Positions 45,401 through 56,600 of a stretch of DNA of 64,000 nt are shown here, piece by piece. This stretch comes from Branchiostoma lanceolatum (lineage: Eukaryota; Chordata; Leptocardii; Amphioxiformes; Branchiostomatidae), in NCBI RefSeq assembly GCF_035083965.1, contig NC_089728.1:21222955-21286954 (forward strand). Direction: 5' to 3'. Under the pieces are notes generated by a model. It did no database searches. It worked only from the letters and a program-made list of their open reading frames with translations, and was not told the DNA's origin. Within the stretch, counting starts at the first letter, position 1; each line of letters starts with the position of its first letter. The translations under genes were made by a program, and so were the position numbers.

Positions 45401-48400
45401 TTGGGAAATGTATAACATAATTTCGCTTTTTGTAAAGAGTTGTATATAAATCGGCCTACATAGTTCGATATATGAACACTGGGCATGACAATATCATTTA
45501 TAAATACATACAATCGATTGAAACAATATTCGGTCTTTATCATAGGTTGGACAATCCATTATAAAGTGAAATTCGTTCTCGCCATCATAATGGCATGTTG
45601 GACACAGTCTATGTTGCAAGTCGTGTCAACGGCCGAGTCTTGTAGTGTCGGCCCTTTTCGATTTGTAGAGAGTGCGCACTTATCCTTCTATCATGTAACT
45701 ATATGTTGTTAATGTAGAAATATTAATTGATGGGACATTATGTTGCAGACCGGCAGGATGTCATTCGATACCTGTCCTTGCTCGGCCGGTGTGCCGTTAC
45801 CGTCGCCTTCAACACTCTGGCCGTGTACACCACGGAGGTTTTCCCCACCGTGGTCAGGTAAGACGATCTGATTACGAAACACCTAAAGGTGAATTGTGCA
45901 TGAAACAATAGGCCAATCCCCTCTCCCATTCACTCCCTCCCTCATACATTTATTCGTTGGGCTCTTTAGGGACCCCTGTATCAACCAGCTTCTGCCATTA
46001 AGGCCCGACGGAGGTGTATTCCCGGCCGGGCCCCGATAGCCTCACGATTAGCTCACGGCATCTTTTTTTCCCGGGTCCCGCGTTCAATTTAAGTCGGGTT
46101 AGATTGATTCGGGATCCTGGCAGGGCCCAAAATTAGCCCGGCAACCGCAGGGTGTCCGACGGGGCCAAGTAGGGGTCATACCCGAAAGTGCCAGAAAAAA
46201 GCCCGTGAACTACCCGGCAGGGCCCCTTATCCAATCGGACCGGAGCATTACTCTCTGTCCTCCATCGTTGCGGCCAGATGCAGGACACTTCTGTCTAATT
46301 TTGTCTTCTCCTAGATGGATCTCGTCCTGTTACAATGCTGGAAATGATAAAGCATGAACGACATCAAGCGTAGCTTTGTTTCAGGACGATGGGTGTGGGC
46401 GTGAGCGTCATGTCGTCACGGGTAGGCGGCATCCTGTCGCCGTTCGTGTCCCTGCTGGCGGTCGTGTGGCCGCCCCTCCCCATGCTCGTGTTCGGGATAC
46501 TCTGCACTCTCGGCGGGGCCGCAGTCTTCAGTCTGCCCGAGACGGTCGGAGTCCGTCTACCGGATACACTCGAAGACGTCGAGAACTTGGGAAGGTAGCT
46601 TTTGGAAATGATAGCACTAATCATCGTTGATCAAATCTCAATTTTTATAGTCGATTTCTGAATAAAAAGACTCACGACCAAGGGATTTATTCAACCGACG
46701 TTTCGGTGACCATCTGTCACCTTCTTCAATGCAATTCTGACTGGTTCACATTGTAATGCAACACAGATGTCGCTGCTTGTAGACGATTTCTATTTCATAT
46801 TACCTTCGCCGAGAAGGTTATGCAGAGGGTAGAGTTTGTGTGTGTGTATGTATGTATGTATGTATGTTAAGAAGCAGAATAACTGGAGAAGGCCTGGATG
46901 GATTGGCTTGATATTTGGTAGGTGTGTAGCTCTTGATGAGACCTGAAAATGATTAGATTTTGTGTACCCTAGCGGCTTGTCACGGCACTGCAGCAGAACT
47001 TCCTGTTTGGATATCTAGTGTTCTGGACATGCTATGGAACTGATTTTTGAGTAGTAGATAGCTTTTTGGGCAGAGAGTAAGTGCCATAGGTTTGGGTCCC
47101 CTGGCGGTTTTTTTGGAACTGCAGGAGCAGGTTTTGCTTCTGACTTTGAAAGGGAATAACTCAAGAAGGGCATGATGAATGGCCATGATTTTTGGTGAGT
47201 AGATAGCTTGAGTGATGATGTACATGATTATATAAGGTAAAATTCAAACTCTACAACTGGATAAATATTCGGAGATTTATTTCCGGACGTTTCGAGTGAC
47301 ATCCATCACTCTTCTCCAGCGTCACTAAAGTGAACTAGCAGAACTAACCAGTACTTATATACAATGACTAGAAAAAAACGTTTTTTACATGGCAAATCAC
47401 ACAGTCATGCATAAGCGACATTGTAATGTAAAATAGGTTAGGAAGGTTCCTATGGTAAGACAACACATTGTAATGTAAAATGAGTTAGGAAGGTTCCTAT
47501 GGTAAGACAACACATTGTAATGTAAAAAAAGTTAGGAAGGTTCCTATGGTAAGATAACACCGTAAGAAAAGTTATTGTCCTTTGGGTGGGGGGAGGGTGG
47601 AGTCCCAGGTATACTTATCTAATTTGCATAATCAATGAGGAAAGTTTGTACATCCGTCAAATTCAAGAATAGGACTCTCAAACATGTGACACATGTAACT
47701 GGGGAAGAGAGAACTATTATTAGATATCAACTATGCAAATGAAGACCTCATTTGCATGATTAATGAGAAACTACTATAACTCAAGATGGGCTTGATGGAT
47801 GGTCATGATTTTTGGTATGTGTATAGCTTACGTGATGCTTTGTATGATTAGACGACAATTATGCAAATCAGATCCTAATTTGCCTAATTAATGAGGAGAT
47901 TCTAAACAGTCGCTGTAATCCATGATACGACTATTAAAATATGTGACCTTTTGAGAAAGAGAGGAATGTTGATACATAGAAAATATCCCAATAAAGACCT
48001 AATTTGCAAAAAAAATGACGGCAATTTCATACGTATGGCCTATGGAAGTTATGTGAATGTCGACATCCTGGAATCAAATTATGCTAATAGAGACCTCATT
48101 CGCATGATCGATAATTAATGTGAGCATAACCTTCTTTGCTAAGCTCATATTTTGGACAACCTCTGTTATTTGGGTGGAGAAGACGATTAACTGGTATGAT
48201 TCATAATTGATGAGAAACACTCTTAATACGTCAGTCATAAAGGTTAAAATCATTTGGCGAAGGTATGAGGTCGTGGAACTCTAGTTTTTATTCTCAAGTC
48301 TATGTTGTTAACGTTGTGCCTGCATTTATGTACAATTATATCCTCGGTTGTTTCCACAGAAAACAGAAACCAAAGATTGACAAAACGGAAAAGAGTGGTG

Positions 48401-48492
48401 AGTTCAAACGCGACCGTGACCTCAGCTACATTGGACCTGTTGTTGTTAGCGGTCACGTGATCGGGGACAACGACCTTTTCCATCATACCTAG
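36444..48492 (+). CDS. SLC22 organic ion transporter (complete, nine exons)
   Basis: Exons 36444-36815, 37671-37774, 38197-38351, 38727-38895, 39256-39489, 43136-43350, 45749-45857, 46385-46594 and 48360-48492 sum to 1701 nt (566 residues) with consistent phases. The start MEYEDVLRQYLGEFGRYQK matches the usual SLC22 N terminus, so I prefer it to an in-frame upstream Met. A large first loop follows TM1, with two NQT/NGT-type sequons and several cysteines. Then come NLVCERQWLKELGQSIFM, the MFS signature GTTSDRFGRRP, LPESPRWLL after TM6, EKWGRRPV after TM8, TEVFPTVVR and ETVGVRLPDTLED. The tail is hydrophilic. Family knowledge: SLC22 proteins are 12-TM plasma-membrane carriers for organic cations, carnitine or anions; the substrate cannot be set from this sequence. 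TM11 has GRCAVTVAFNTLAVYTTEVF, which looks more OCT/OCTN-like than OAT-like (inference). Confidence 0.93.
36816..37670. other. SLC22 intron 1
   Basis: Holds the small inverted-repeat element at 37187-37299; otherwise AT-rich with no recognised feature. Confidence 0.6.
37187..37299. mobile_element. 113-bp MITE with 22-bp inverted ends
   Basis: The ends TAATCTCCAAGCAGATCTAC and GTAGATCTGCTTGGAGATTA are perfect inverted repeats. TA could be the duplicated target. It has a short inner CTGGCTAGCC / TGGCTAGC doublet. Intronic to SLC22. Confidence 0.78.
38352..38726. other. SLC22 intron 3 with a perfect hairpin
   Basis: A 22-bp perfect inverted repeat (38525-38546 and 38552-38573; core GAACAAGCATGTGCAAAC) with a 5-bp loop (CGACA). 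No other feature. Confidence 0.75.
39606..42734. mobile_element. 3.1-kb foldback element with ~1.1-kb arms in SLC22 intron 5
   Basis: The left arm runs from GAGCCAATGTCTGTAAGG at 39606 to about 40700, and the right arm from about 41640 to CCTTACAGACATTGGCTC at 42734. The outer several hundred bases are nearly identical; similarity declines inward. TTAA flanks both ends (39602-39605 and 42735-42738), the duplication used by piggyBac elements, although the termini lack the usual CCC start. Within each arm a ~185-bp unit is tandemly repeated (key strings CAAAGTAAGATTTTTC, ATCAGATGTGGACCTTA, GGCAGTCCCTGAAAG). The loop of about 0.9 kb has no transposase. Confidence 0.88.
43351..45748. other. SLC22 intron 6
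   Basis: Contains the MITE at 43737-44113 and a single diverged arm-like copy near 44826-44870 (CCCACGATCCTGTTGCTGCA). The rest is AT-rich with no recognised gene. Confidence 0.55.
43737..44113. mobile_element. MITE with ~110-bp inverted arms
   Basis: The left arm starts GTTCGCAGCTAGAACTCAC and the right arm ends GTGAGTTTTAGCTGCGAAC. Inner pairs include CATATCGTTTGCC with its complement and GTGGTGATGCAC with GTGCATCACCAC. About 90% matched by eye. No coding sequence. Confidence 0.8.
45960..46265 (+). mobile_element. SINE-type repeat, family B, in SLC22 intron 7
   Basis: Shares CACGATTAGCTCACGGCATC, CGTTCAATTTAAGTCGG and CCGCAGGGTGTCC with 5415-5535. GC-rich compared with the rest of the intron. 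Confidence 0.5.
46655..47330. repeat. Paired hairpin motif CGTTTCG...TTCTTC, two copies
   Basis: Copy 1 (about 46680-46730) reads GACGTTTCGGTGACC then ATCTGTCACCTTCTTC, with stem GGTGAC/GTCACC. Copy 2 (about 47272-47322) reads GACGTTTCGAGTGAC then ATCCATCACTCTTCTCC, with stem GAGTGA/TCACTC. Both follow an ATTTATT string at a similar distance. The stem bases differ in a paired way. Both lie in SLC22 intron 8. Strings of this type recur in many animal genomes next to retroelements (from memory). Confidence 0.65.
46800..47870. repeat. Dispersed repeat with GGATGGAT...ATGATATTTGGTA motif
   Basis: TTCGCCGAGAAGGTTATG and a GTATG run at 46805-46866 are followed by three rough copies of a module: TGGATGGATTGGCTTGATAT (46896), ATGAATGGCCATGATTTTTGG (47174) and TGGATGGTCATGATTTTTGG (47794). 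A related module is at 60750-60965. No coding capacity. The three copies suggest local duplication. Confidence 0.55.
47419..47570. repeat. Three tandem copies of a 47-bp unit
   Basis: Units start CATTGTAATGTAAAA at 47419, 47466 and 47513 and share GTTAGGAAGGTTCCTATGG. Copies differ by a few bases. SLC22 intron 8. Confidence 0.92.
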
Positions 48493-49158
48493 TACCTGAA
48501 TGTTGACACAACTCTAATATTGTCTAAAGGACGACTCGTGCTTTGGTCATGATTATATGGATGACATCCGCGCGCGCATTAATTTCCGTCCGTTTGAAAA
48601 TTGTTGTAACGTTAAATTGAAGAAAAAAAATATTTTGGAAAACGGATACTAATGTCGTAGAATGCTGAAATCAATTAGTAGTAATTTCAAAGTCAAAGAA
48701 GAAGATGTGGAGGAACAAAAAATGAAGAATCTATTTTTTTGTTTACCATACTCTGTGTGTGTTTAGTTTTATTCAATTCAATCATTCATCCTTCAATAAC
48801 CACGTATACTCTATAATGAATGTAATTTTTTTTTCTGCACTTTTTATTTTATTCGCACGCTCGCACCAGTTGGGGTCCCCGGAGGATGCCATCCATGTAA
48901 TGAACTCAACATATTGGCCTAACCGCCGAATAAAATCACCAAGTGAGCAACGTAAACGAAGATGAGGACAAGAAGATATGAAATTTCTATATGTGATAAG
49001 GCTGTAAAAACAACTGAACACTCAGAACGTCACACGACAATCAGTAATCTATCGTGATCGATAATCGTTATTTCATCAGAAGGCAGGTTGTAGGTTTGAC
49101 CGTGTGTCCTTGTTATATCATTTTGTGGTCTAGTGTCTAAATGTTATTGGATGAATAG
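48493..49158. other. SLC22 3' flank
   Basis: AT-rich 3' flank. A possible AATAAA poly(A) signal lies near 48928. No other gene recognised. Confidence 0.4.
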
Positions 49159-49162
49159 TTAA

Positions 49163-50909
49163 CCCTATCTAGACCGGGCTTTTTTTAGACTTCCTGAACG
49201 GGGGGGGGGTGCTCATCCCCCCCTCATAACTTCAGAACGGTATGTGGTATAATCACCAAATTTGTAAAGAGTGAAGTATATGACAAATTTTATATTTCCT
49301 GGATTTTTGGTACAGTTATGACGTAATATGACGTAATTATGACGTCATAAATGTCATTTTGGGGGCTAAAATCGTCTAAATTGGGAATTTCTGTAATACC
49401 TGATGGTATTAACCGATCATTTAACAAAAAGGGTATTTCTCTGATAATGAAGTCTGACAAGACCTCTGTTGCCAATGGTAACTGCGTTGACCTCAAAATG
49501 ACCTTCAGCCATCCCCTGGGATCCGCCATCTTGGATAGGCGATGTTGATGTGGTGGTAGTGGTAGTGTGGACTGGTTTATTTCACTCAAGGTGGACAAAA
49601 ACTGTTTGTAGCCCATAGGGCTAAATTGTACAGCTATTTACATCCAACATTTGCATACGTTATAATAAAATTCCCATAATCATACAGCATTCTAAAAGAC
49701 ATTAATAAAAACAATACTAATTGAACATAACCAACATTTTCCGTTGAAAAACAAACGACAATAGACAATCTTTACAGAAAAGCTCGATCCAATACAAGTC
49801 GAATTCAATCTAGGGCACAGGTCAGTTACATGTACACGGCATTTAAAATATTCAATAAAGATGGAACAGGGCTAGTTAGGTACCGCTTAGTCCCAGTAGG
49901 CAGTTTGTACAGTCGGGTATGTCTCAGATTCATGTTGTGTGGCTGGTTGACAGCTGGGGAAAGCCAGGGTGCATATCTACCTGATTTGGTAATCGCACGA
50001 GCAAAGTCCTGGCACAGAGTCAGTCTACGTTCAGATAGGCGTTGCAGGTTGAGAGAGACCAGGGCGTCGGAGTACTATGAGTGGAAATTGCTCCCCATCA
50101 TGATTCTGCAGGCCCTTTTCTGGATTCTTTCTATACTGTCAGATTGTTTTTTAGTGAGACCAGCATTCCAGCAGGGTGCGGCATATTCAAGAGTTGGTCT
50201 GATATATCCGCAATACACAATGACGAGGTCAGGCTGAGGGACGGCAGCTCGGCGAAGTTTACTCAGTAAATACAAACGTCTACTGCCCTTGGACACCATG
50301 ACATAAACTTGATTAGACCATCGAAGGTCTGAGCGTATATGCAGGCCCAGTAACTTGGCTTGTGTGACAATTATAAGTGGCTCTCTTCCAAGGGTGAGAG
50401 GGGGCATTTCGGGGGGGGGGGTGTCGTATGAAGCAAAAGTACGTAGCTTTACATTTTTTTGGGTTAAGCAACATGGAATTCTGTTCACTCCAAGAGTCCA
50501 GGAAGTCTAGGTCAGTCTGAAGGTTCGAAGGGGTTGTCACAGTCCTCAGTTCACCAATGTTAAGGTCATCCACGTATTTCCAGTGAGGGTTATTGGTAGA
50601 GGGTTCTGCGTCGTTAATCAGGACTAGGAAAATGATGATTAATAATGTTGGAAAGCAAATGTGTTAGAGCAAGAAAGCCTTGAAACCTCATTGTTTAAAA
50701 CCGAAATTAGTGAATTTTGTTAATTGTGCCTGTCAGAAACTCGTTGCCATGGCAACGCAAAAAATCATAAACTTATACTATTACTATAAAATTGTTGCCA
50801 ACTAGATTCTAGGAAAAGTCACCAAGTTTGGTAGTCCTAGTACACGTCGTTCAGCAGCTATAGGACGTCAAAGTTGTCGCGGGCACCCCCTCCCCCGTTC
50901 TAGATAGGG
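49163..50909. mobile_element. TTAA-flanked element with CCCTATCTAGA ends
   Basis: The left end CCCTATCTAGACCGGG and right end CCCGTTCTAGATAGGG are inverted with one mismatch. TTAA flanks both sides (49159-49162 and 50910-50913). TTAA duplication plus a CCC start is the piggyBac signature. G-rich tracts follow both ends. No transposase is present; a LINE fragment inserted in its middle. Confidence 0.75.
49829..50580 (-). pseudogene. LINE reverse transcriptase fragment, frameshifted
   Basis: On the minus strand the first frame (to about 50450) has the RT catalytic box KYVDDLNIGELR, then DLDFLDSWSEQNSMLLNPKK. After a shift near the G run at 50410-50420 a second frame continues with LGLHIRSDLRW, SRRLYLLSKLRR, YIRPTLEYAAPCW and ERIQKRACRIMMG. 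An in-frame TAG follows at about 50075 (HS-stop-YSDAL), and the sequence goes on with LNLQRLSERRLTLCQDFA. These are standard blocks of the C-terminal half of non-LTR retrotransposon polymerases. The clade is not certain. It lies inside the TTAA-flanked element. Confidence 0.9.
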
Positions 50910-51019
50910 TTAAGTAAAAGGCCAAGGTTGTCACATAGCAAAACGTATAGGTTTCCAAGCAGATATTGGGGAGAAAGCTCACAAAGACGGCCCAGGGTTT
51001 CTCTAACAGTCCCTTATCC

Positions 51020-51167
51020 TAGCCTCCACCAGGCCCTGGTAGAATTCAGCAGAAAAAGGAATAATTAGCCAGTAGAGTCAGTCCACTGTGAAGATCACAT
51101 TTCGCCTGTAAATGAAACCCTGGTAATATTCTCCCTATAGCCGGCATAGTTAGTCTGGTAGAGACTA
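51020..51167. mobile_element. TAGCCTC-family element, 148 bp, 9-bp target duplication
   Basis: The left end TAGCCTCCACCAGGC and right end GTCTGGTAGAGACTA are inverted repeats. CCCTTATCC (51011-51019) and CCCTTACCC (51168-51176) flank it, a 9-bp duplication with one mismatch. The interior matches 30409-30631. Confidence 0.78.
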
Positions 51168-51460
51168 CCCTTACCCCATATAAGCAAAGGAATAGTTCAG
51201 TTAACGACCAAAGCTGTCAATAGAAAACGGATGATGTTCACAGATATCATTAACCTACTCATTAAATACAAGATGTGTACATGAATGTAGGTGGCGCTTC
51301 AACAGGCGGACATGGCGAGGCGCCTAGGAATCGATCCTTTCATTCCAACGCCTGTCTTAAAGGTCGTTGTAGATGTTTGTAGAGATGTCTTGACCTATTT
51401 GAGAAAGTTTCCACTGGCTTTAAGCCCAATTACCACATTATTTTCAAATTGTACATACCC

Positions 51461-51817
51461 TAAAGCCCCCGTCACAAATAAGAAATTCAGCTCGGCCGAC
51501 GTGTTGGCGAACTTCAAATGTGCATTTTCGGCCGAAGTACGGCCGACGTCCTGTCGATTACGCGGGCTTCGGACGATTTTTAGAAATAAAAGTTGATCCA
51601 AATTTTGACCTTTTACCATGTTAGTCGATACTGACTTCGTCCATGTCCAAGAGAAGGTACCATCTCATGGGGGATTTTTAGTTTTTAGTGTTCGACGGAC
51701 GTCGCCCGAGATTTTCATTGGAAAATACGGTCGACGCTCGGGCGATTTTGAAATTCGGCGAGCTTCGGGCGATCTACAAAGTCGGCCGACGCTCGCATGA
51801 ATTGTGACGCCGGCTTA
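51461..51817. mobile_element. MITE with GTCACAA ends, 357 bp
   Basis: The left end TAAAGCCCCCGTCACAA and right end TTGTGACGCCGGCTTA are inverted. Inner sequence is rich in CGGCCGACG and GGGCGATTTT, repeated in both halves (for example CGGGCTTCGGACGATTTT and CGAGCTTCGGGCGATCT). No coding sequence. Confidence 0.72.
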
Positions 51818-52670
51818 ACAGAGCCAAATCTGTAGTACCGATCCCGGCCGGCCCGAGTAAAGTGGCTAAAACGACTGTCAAATTGCCAAATGTCAGTCTT
51901 TTGGGGAATGGGGAAATCGCGAAAGGCTCGCAAATGGGTTTGAATTTTTTAATATTCATACCGAATGGGCAATGCCAGAACTTGACGTCACCCATCGTGA
52001 CCTTACAATTGATTAATTCAATCAACGGTCGATGTTTTTGAAATTTCGTTTTGTGGAAAACGTGCTGGCAAAAGTAAACAGCTATCTTTATGCAAACTAC
52101 ATGTTTCTTCTACTCGATTTTTCGCCGTGCAATCATCTCTTGAATTAGTAAGAAAAAGTCTGCAGTAAAGAATCCTCTTAGGAGGACCAATTTATGGTCA
52201 GTTGGCAGATAAAGATGATGACGTCGTCTTTAACTGAAGTTATGGCAGGTAGGAAGAAACGTGGAGTTTGTCTCTTATCTATTTCGTACAAAGAATGAAG
52301 AGAAAAAAGAGAAGTTGGGTAAAGAACCTTTTTCGATCCTCCTCATATTCCATGTATCTTCTGCTAACACTGTGTCCTTTAAGCATATGCTGATCATCTA
52401 AACAAACTCGTTAAATAATGATGTTGATTTATGATAATGTCAATTTTACTTTATAATAATATCTTAGACTTAATAATAGATTCAGTTAACGATATCGATG
52501 CTCGCGAATGATTGATTCATATGATGAGGCCTGACAAAAGAGTAGTGAGTAACACGTACAGGTTAAGAGAAGAACACGGAAAATACGGGTAGGAATCAGG
52601 TAGTGGTTTTCTACTCAAGGACTGGATCATCGTGATGTAATGAGGGTTCATTGACCTGACTCTTGAACAG
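51818..52670. other. Intergenic sequence, nothing recognised
   Basis: AT-rich, without a convincing open frame or repeat. Confidence 0.4.
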
Positions 52671-52671
52671 A

Positions 52672-53695
52672 TATGATGTACGCTCTACACTTGTACAGAT
52701 GTGATATACGCCCTGCACTTGTACAGATGTGATATACGCTCTACACTTGTACAGATATGATATATGCTCTACACTTGTACCGATGCGATATACGCCCTAC
52801 ACTTGTACAGATGTGATATACGCCCTGCACTTGTACAGATGTGATATACGCTCTACATTTGTACAGATATGATATATGCTCTACACCTGTACCGATGCGA
52901 TATACGCCCTACACTTGTACCGATGTGATATACGCTCTACACTTGTACAGATGTGATATACGCTCTACACTTGTACAGATATGATATATGCTCTACACCT
53001 GTACCGATGCGATATACGCCCTACACTTGTACAGATGTGATATACGCTCTACACTTGTACAGATATGATGTACGCTCTACACTTGTACAGATGCGATGTA
53101 CGCTCTACACTTGTACAGATGCGATATACACCCTACACTTGTACAGATTACTCTCTACACTTGTACAGATGTGATGTACGCTCTACACTTGTACAGATAT
53201 GATATATGCTCATCACTTGTACCGATGCGATATACGCCCTACACTTGTACAGATGTGATATACGCTCTACACTTGTACAGATATGATATATGCTCTACAC
53301 TTGTACCGATGTGATATACGCTCTACACTTGTACAGATGCGATATACGCCCTACACTTGTACAAATGTGATATACGCTCTACACTTGTACAGATATGATA
53401 AATGCTCAACACTTGTACCGATGCGATATACGCCCTACACTTGTACAGATGTGATATACGCTCTTCACTTGTACAGATATGATATATGCTCTACACTTGT
53501 ACCGATGTGATATACGCCCTACACTTGTACAGATATGATATATGATCTACACTTGTACGGATGCGATATACGCCTTACACTTGTACAGATGTGATATACG
53601 CTCTACACTTGTACAGACGTGATATACGCTCAACACTTGTACAGATGCGATATACGCCCTACACTTGTCCAGATATGATATATGCTCTACTATCT
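52672..53695. repeat. Minisatellite, 28-bp unit, about 36 copies
   Basis: Unit CTTGTACAGATGTGATATAC plus GCTCTACA. Variants alternate in a pattern (GTGATATACGCTC, ATGATATATGCTC, GCGATATACGCCC), so the higher-order unit is about 84 bp. Apparent proteins with LHLYRYDICSTLVPM repeats are artefacts. It abuts the satellite at 53697. Confidence 0.96.
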
Positions 53696-53696
53696 T

Positions 53697-56600
53697 GATA
53701 TGAGGTAACAAGTAATACAAAAATAAAAAGCAATATGGGAGAAGATGCCATTAATATATAACATTTACGTACTGTGGCCCTAGTATCAGTTATTAAGATG
53801 AAGTGAAACATATAACAAGAGGAGCCAAGTGTACAAACTGATATGACATTTTATTCACTTTGTTTGTAACATTGAAAATAGTGTACATGTACATCACAAT
53901 CGTGACATTCGTAAGTACAGCGTTAGCTAATGTTACAGTGACACCTGAAGCCACAAGCTGTAAAAACAGTCAATATATCCTACAGATGGTTTCTGGTAGC
54001 AAGATAAAAGATTGTCAAAACTTGGAAAAACAGTTCCGCTACCTGATTGGCCGAAACCTATAATTTATTAGGTAGAAAATTTCACTCGATCATTGCGGGA
54101 AATCAGGCGCAAGAAAATGGGGCGCAATCTTCTCTGAAAAAAACAAAAAAACAACACACTCTCATAACTAGGTATAGAGCCCTTTGACTGCTTCTTCAGG
54201 CACCAAACAGCAAACAAATGATCCTCCCACTATCTCTATAGTGTTTACTATTCTAGCCAGCCCTAAAATGCCCAGATTTTCCCAAAAAATCCCACCAAAA
54301 AAGGATTTTGAATGGTGTAAACCTTGTTTGCATTTGGCGTCGACTGTTGAGTACCCCTCAAGCGTTTAATCATGGTACTGAAGTGCCGGCTAGTGATCCG
54401 TGACAGTACTGCAAGCTTGAAACATTCTACAGTTCCAAGACTGCTGTTTTGTCACGAATCACTAGTCGGCGCTCCAGTACCGTGAGTAAACGCTTGAGGT
54501 TCAGTTTTGTCTGTAATCATACAATGCTTTATTCTAACCTTTATCAAATCGCTATTTTACTGGTTTAATATTATCTTAGTCCACGGCAAGTAAACTTTAT
54601 AGATGACATCCTCTGCAGACGACAATTTTTTTATAATTTGAAGTAACAAGTAATACAAAATTGAACACCAAAAATGCGAGCAGATGCCATTCATATATAG
54701 ATTTACGTGCTATGGACCTAGTATCACTGATTAAGATGAAGTGAAACATACAACAAGAGGAGACAAGTGTACAAACTGATATGACATTTTATTCACTTTG
54801 TTGAATAGTGTGTAACATTGGAAATAAAGCACATCACAAGAGTGACATTTGTACGTACAGCGTTAGCTAATGTTACAGTGACACCTCAAGCCACAAGCAG
54901 TAAAAACAGTCATTATATCCTACAGATAGTTTCTGATAGCAAGATTAAAGATTTTCAAAACTTGGAAAAGCAGTTCCGCTACCTGATTGGCCGAAACCTA
55001 TAATTTATCAAGTAGAAAATGTTCTAAAATTTGACTCGATCATTGCGGGAAATCAGGCGCAGGAAATGGGGCGCAATCTTCTCTGCAAATAAAACCCTCA
55101 TTCCTAGCTATAGAGCCATTTGATTGCCTCTTCTGGCACCAAACAGCAAACAAACAATCCTCCCACTATCTCTATAGTGTTTCTTAAGCTAGCAAGCCCT
55201 AAAATGCTCAGATTTTACAAAAACTCCCACCAAAAAAGGATTTTCAATGGTTTAAAACCTTGTTTTCATTTGGCGTCAACTGTTGAGTACCCCTCAAGCG
55301 TTCAATCATGGTACTTAAGTGCCGGCTAGTGATCCGTGACGGTACTGCAAGCTTGAAACTTTCTACAGTTCCAAGACTGCTGTTTTGCCACGAATCACTA
55401 GTCGGCGCTCCAGTACCGTGACTAAACGCTTGTGGTTCAGTTTTGGCTGTAATCGTAATAGCCTTATTCTAACCTTTATCAAATTGCTATTTTAATGGTT
55501 TGATACTATCTTGGGCCACAGCAAGAAAATTTATAGATAACATCATCTGTAGACGACATCTATTTTAAATTTCAATATGAGGTAACAAGTAATACAAAAA
55601 TAAAAAGCAATATGGGAGAAGATGCCATTAATATATAGAATTTATTTGCTGTGGCGCTATAGCTAGTATCATTGATCAAGATGATATAAAAACAGTCAAT
55701 ATATCCTACAGATGGTTTCTGATAGCCAGATAAAAGATTTTCAAAAGTTGGAAAAACAGTTCCACTACCTGATTGGCCAAAACCTATAACTTATTAGGTA
55801 GAAAATTATCTAAAATTTGACTCGATCATTGCGGGAAATCAGGCGCAAAAAAATGGGGCGCAATCTTCTCTGCAAAAAAATCTTCACAATAACTAGCTAT
55901 TGAGCCCTTTGATTGCTTCTTCAGGCACCAAACAGCAAACAAACGATCCTCCCACTATCTCAATAGTGTTTCTTACGCTAGCCAGGCCTAAAATGCCGAT
56001 ATTTTACAAAAACTCCCACCAACAAAAGGATTTTCAATGGTTTAAACCTTGTTTTCATTTGGCGTCAACTGTGAGTACCCCTCAAGCGTTTAATCATGGT
56101 ACTGAAGTGCCGGCTAGTGATACGTGACGGTACTGCAAGTTTGAAACATTCTACAGTTCCAAGACTGATGTTTTGCCACGAATCACTAGTCGGCGCTCCA
56201 GTACTGTGACTAAATGCTTGTGGTTCATTTTTGGCTGTAATCGTACAAAGCTTTATTCTAACCTTTATCAAATTGCTATTTTACTGGCTTGGTACTATCT
56301 TGGGCCACAGCAAGTAAAATTTATATATGACATCCTCTGTAGACGACATATCAAAAAAAAAATCAATATGAGGTAAGAAGAAATACAAAAATAAAAAGCA
56401 ATATGGGAGAAGATGCCATTAATATATAGAATTTATTTGCTGTGGCGCTATAGCTAGTATCATTGATCAAGATGATATAAAAACAGTCAATATATCCTAC
56501 AGATGGTTTCTGATAGCCAGATAAAAGATTTTCAAAACTTGGAAAAGCAGTTTCGGTACCTGATTGGCGAAACCTATAACTTATTAGGTAGAAAATGTTC

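Noticed and set aside
46690..46735. Hammerhead ribozyme
   Set aside because: CGAAACGTC follows a hairpin on the minus strand, but the CUGAUGA core is absent.
47419..47570. CRISPR-like array
   Set aside because: Direct 47-bp tandem repeats without unique spacers, in a eukaryotic intron.
51291..51596. 101-codon open frame on plus strand
   Set aside because: Runs into the GTCACAA MITE and shows no conserved motif.
52953..53510. LHLYRYDICSTL-type repeat protein
   Set aside because: Translation of the 28-bp minisatellite; the frame cycles through the unit and has no independent support.
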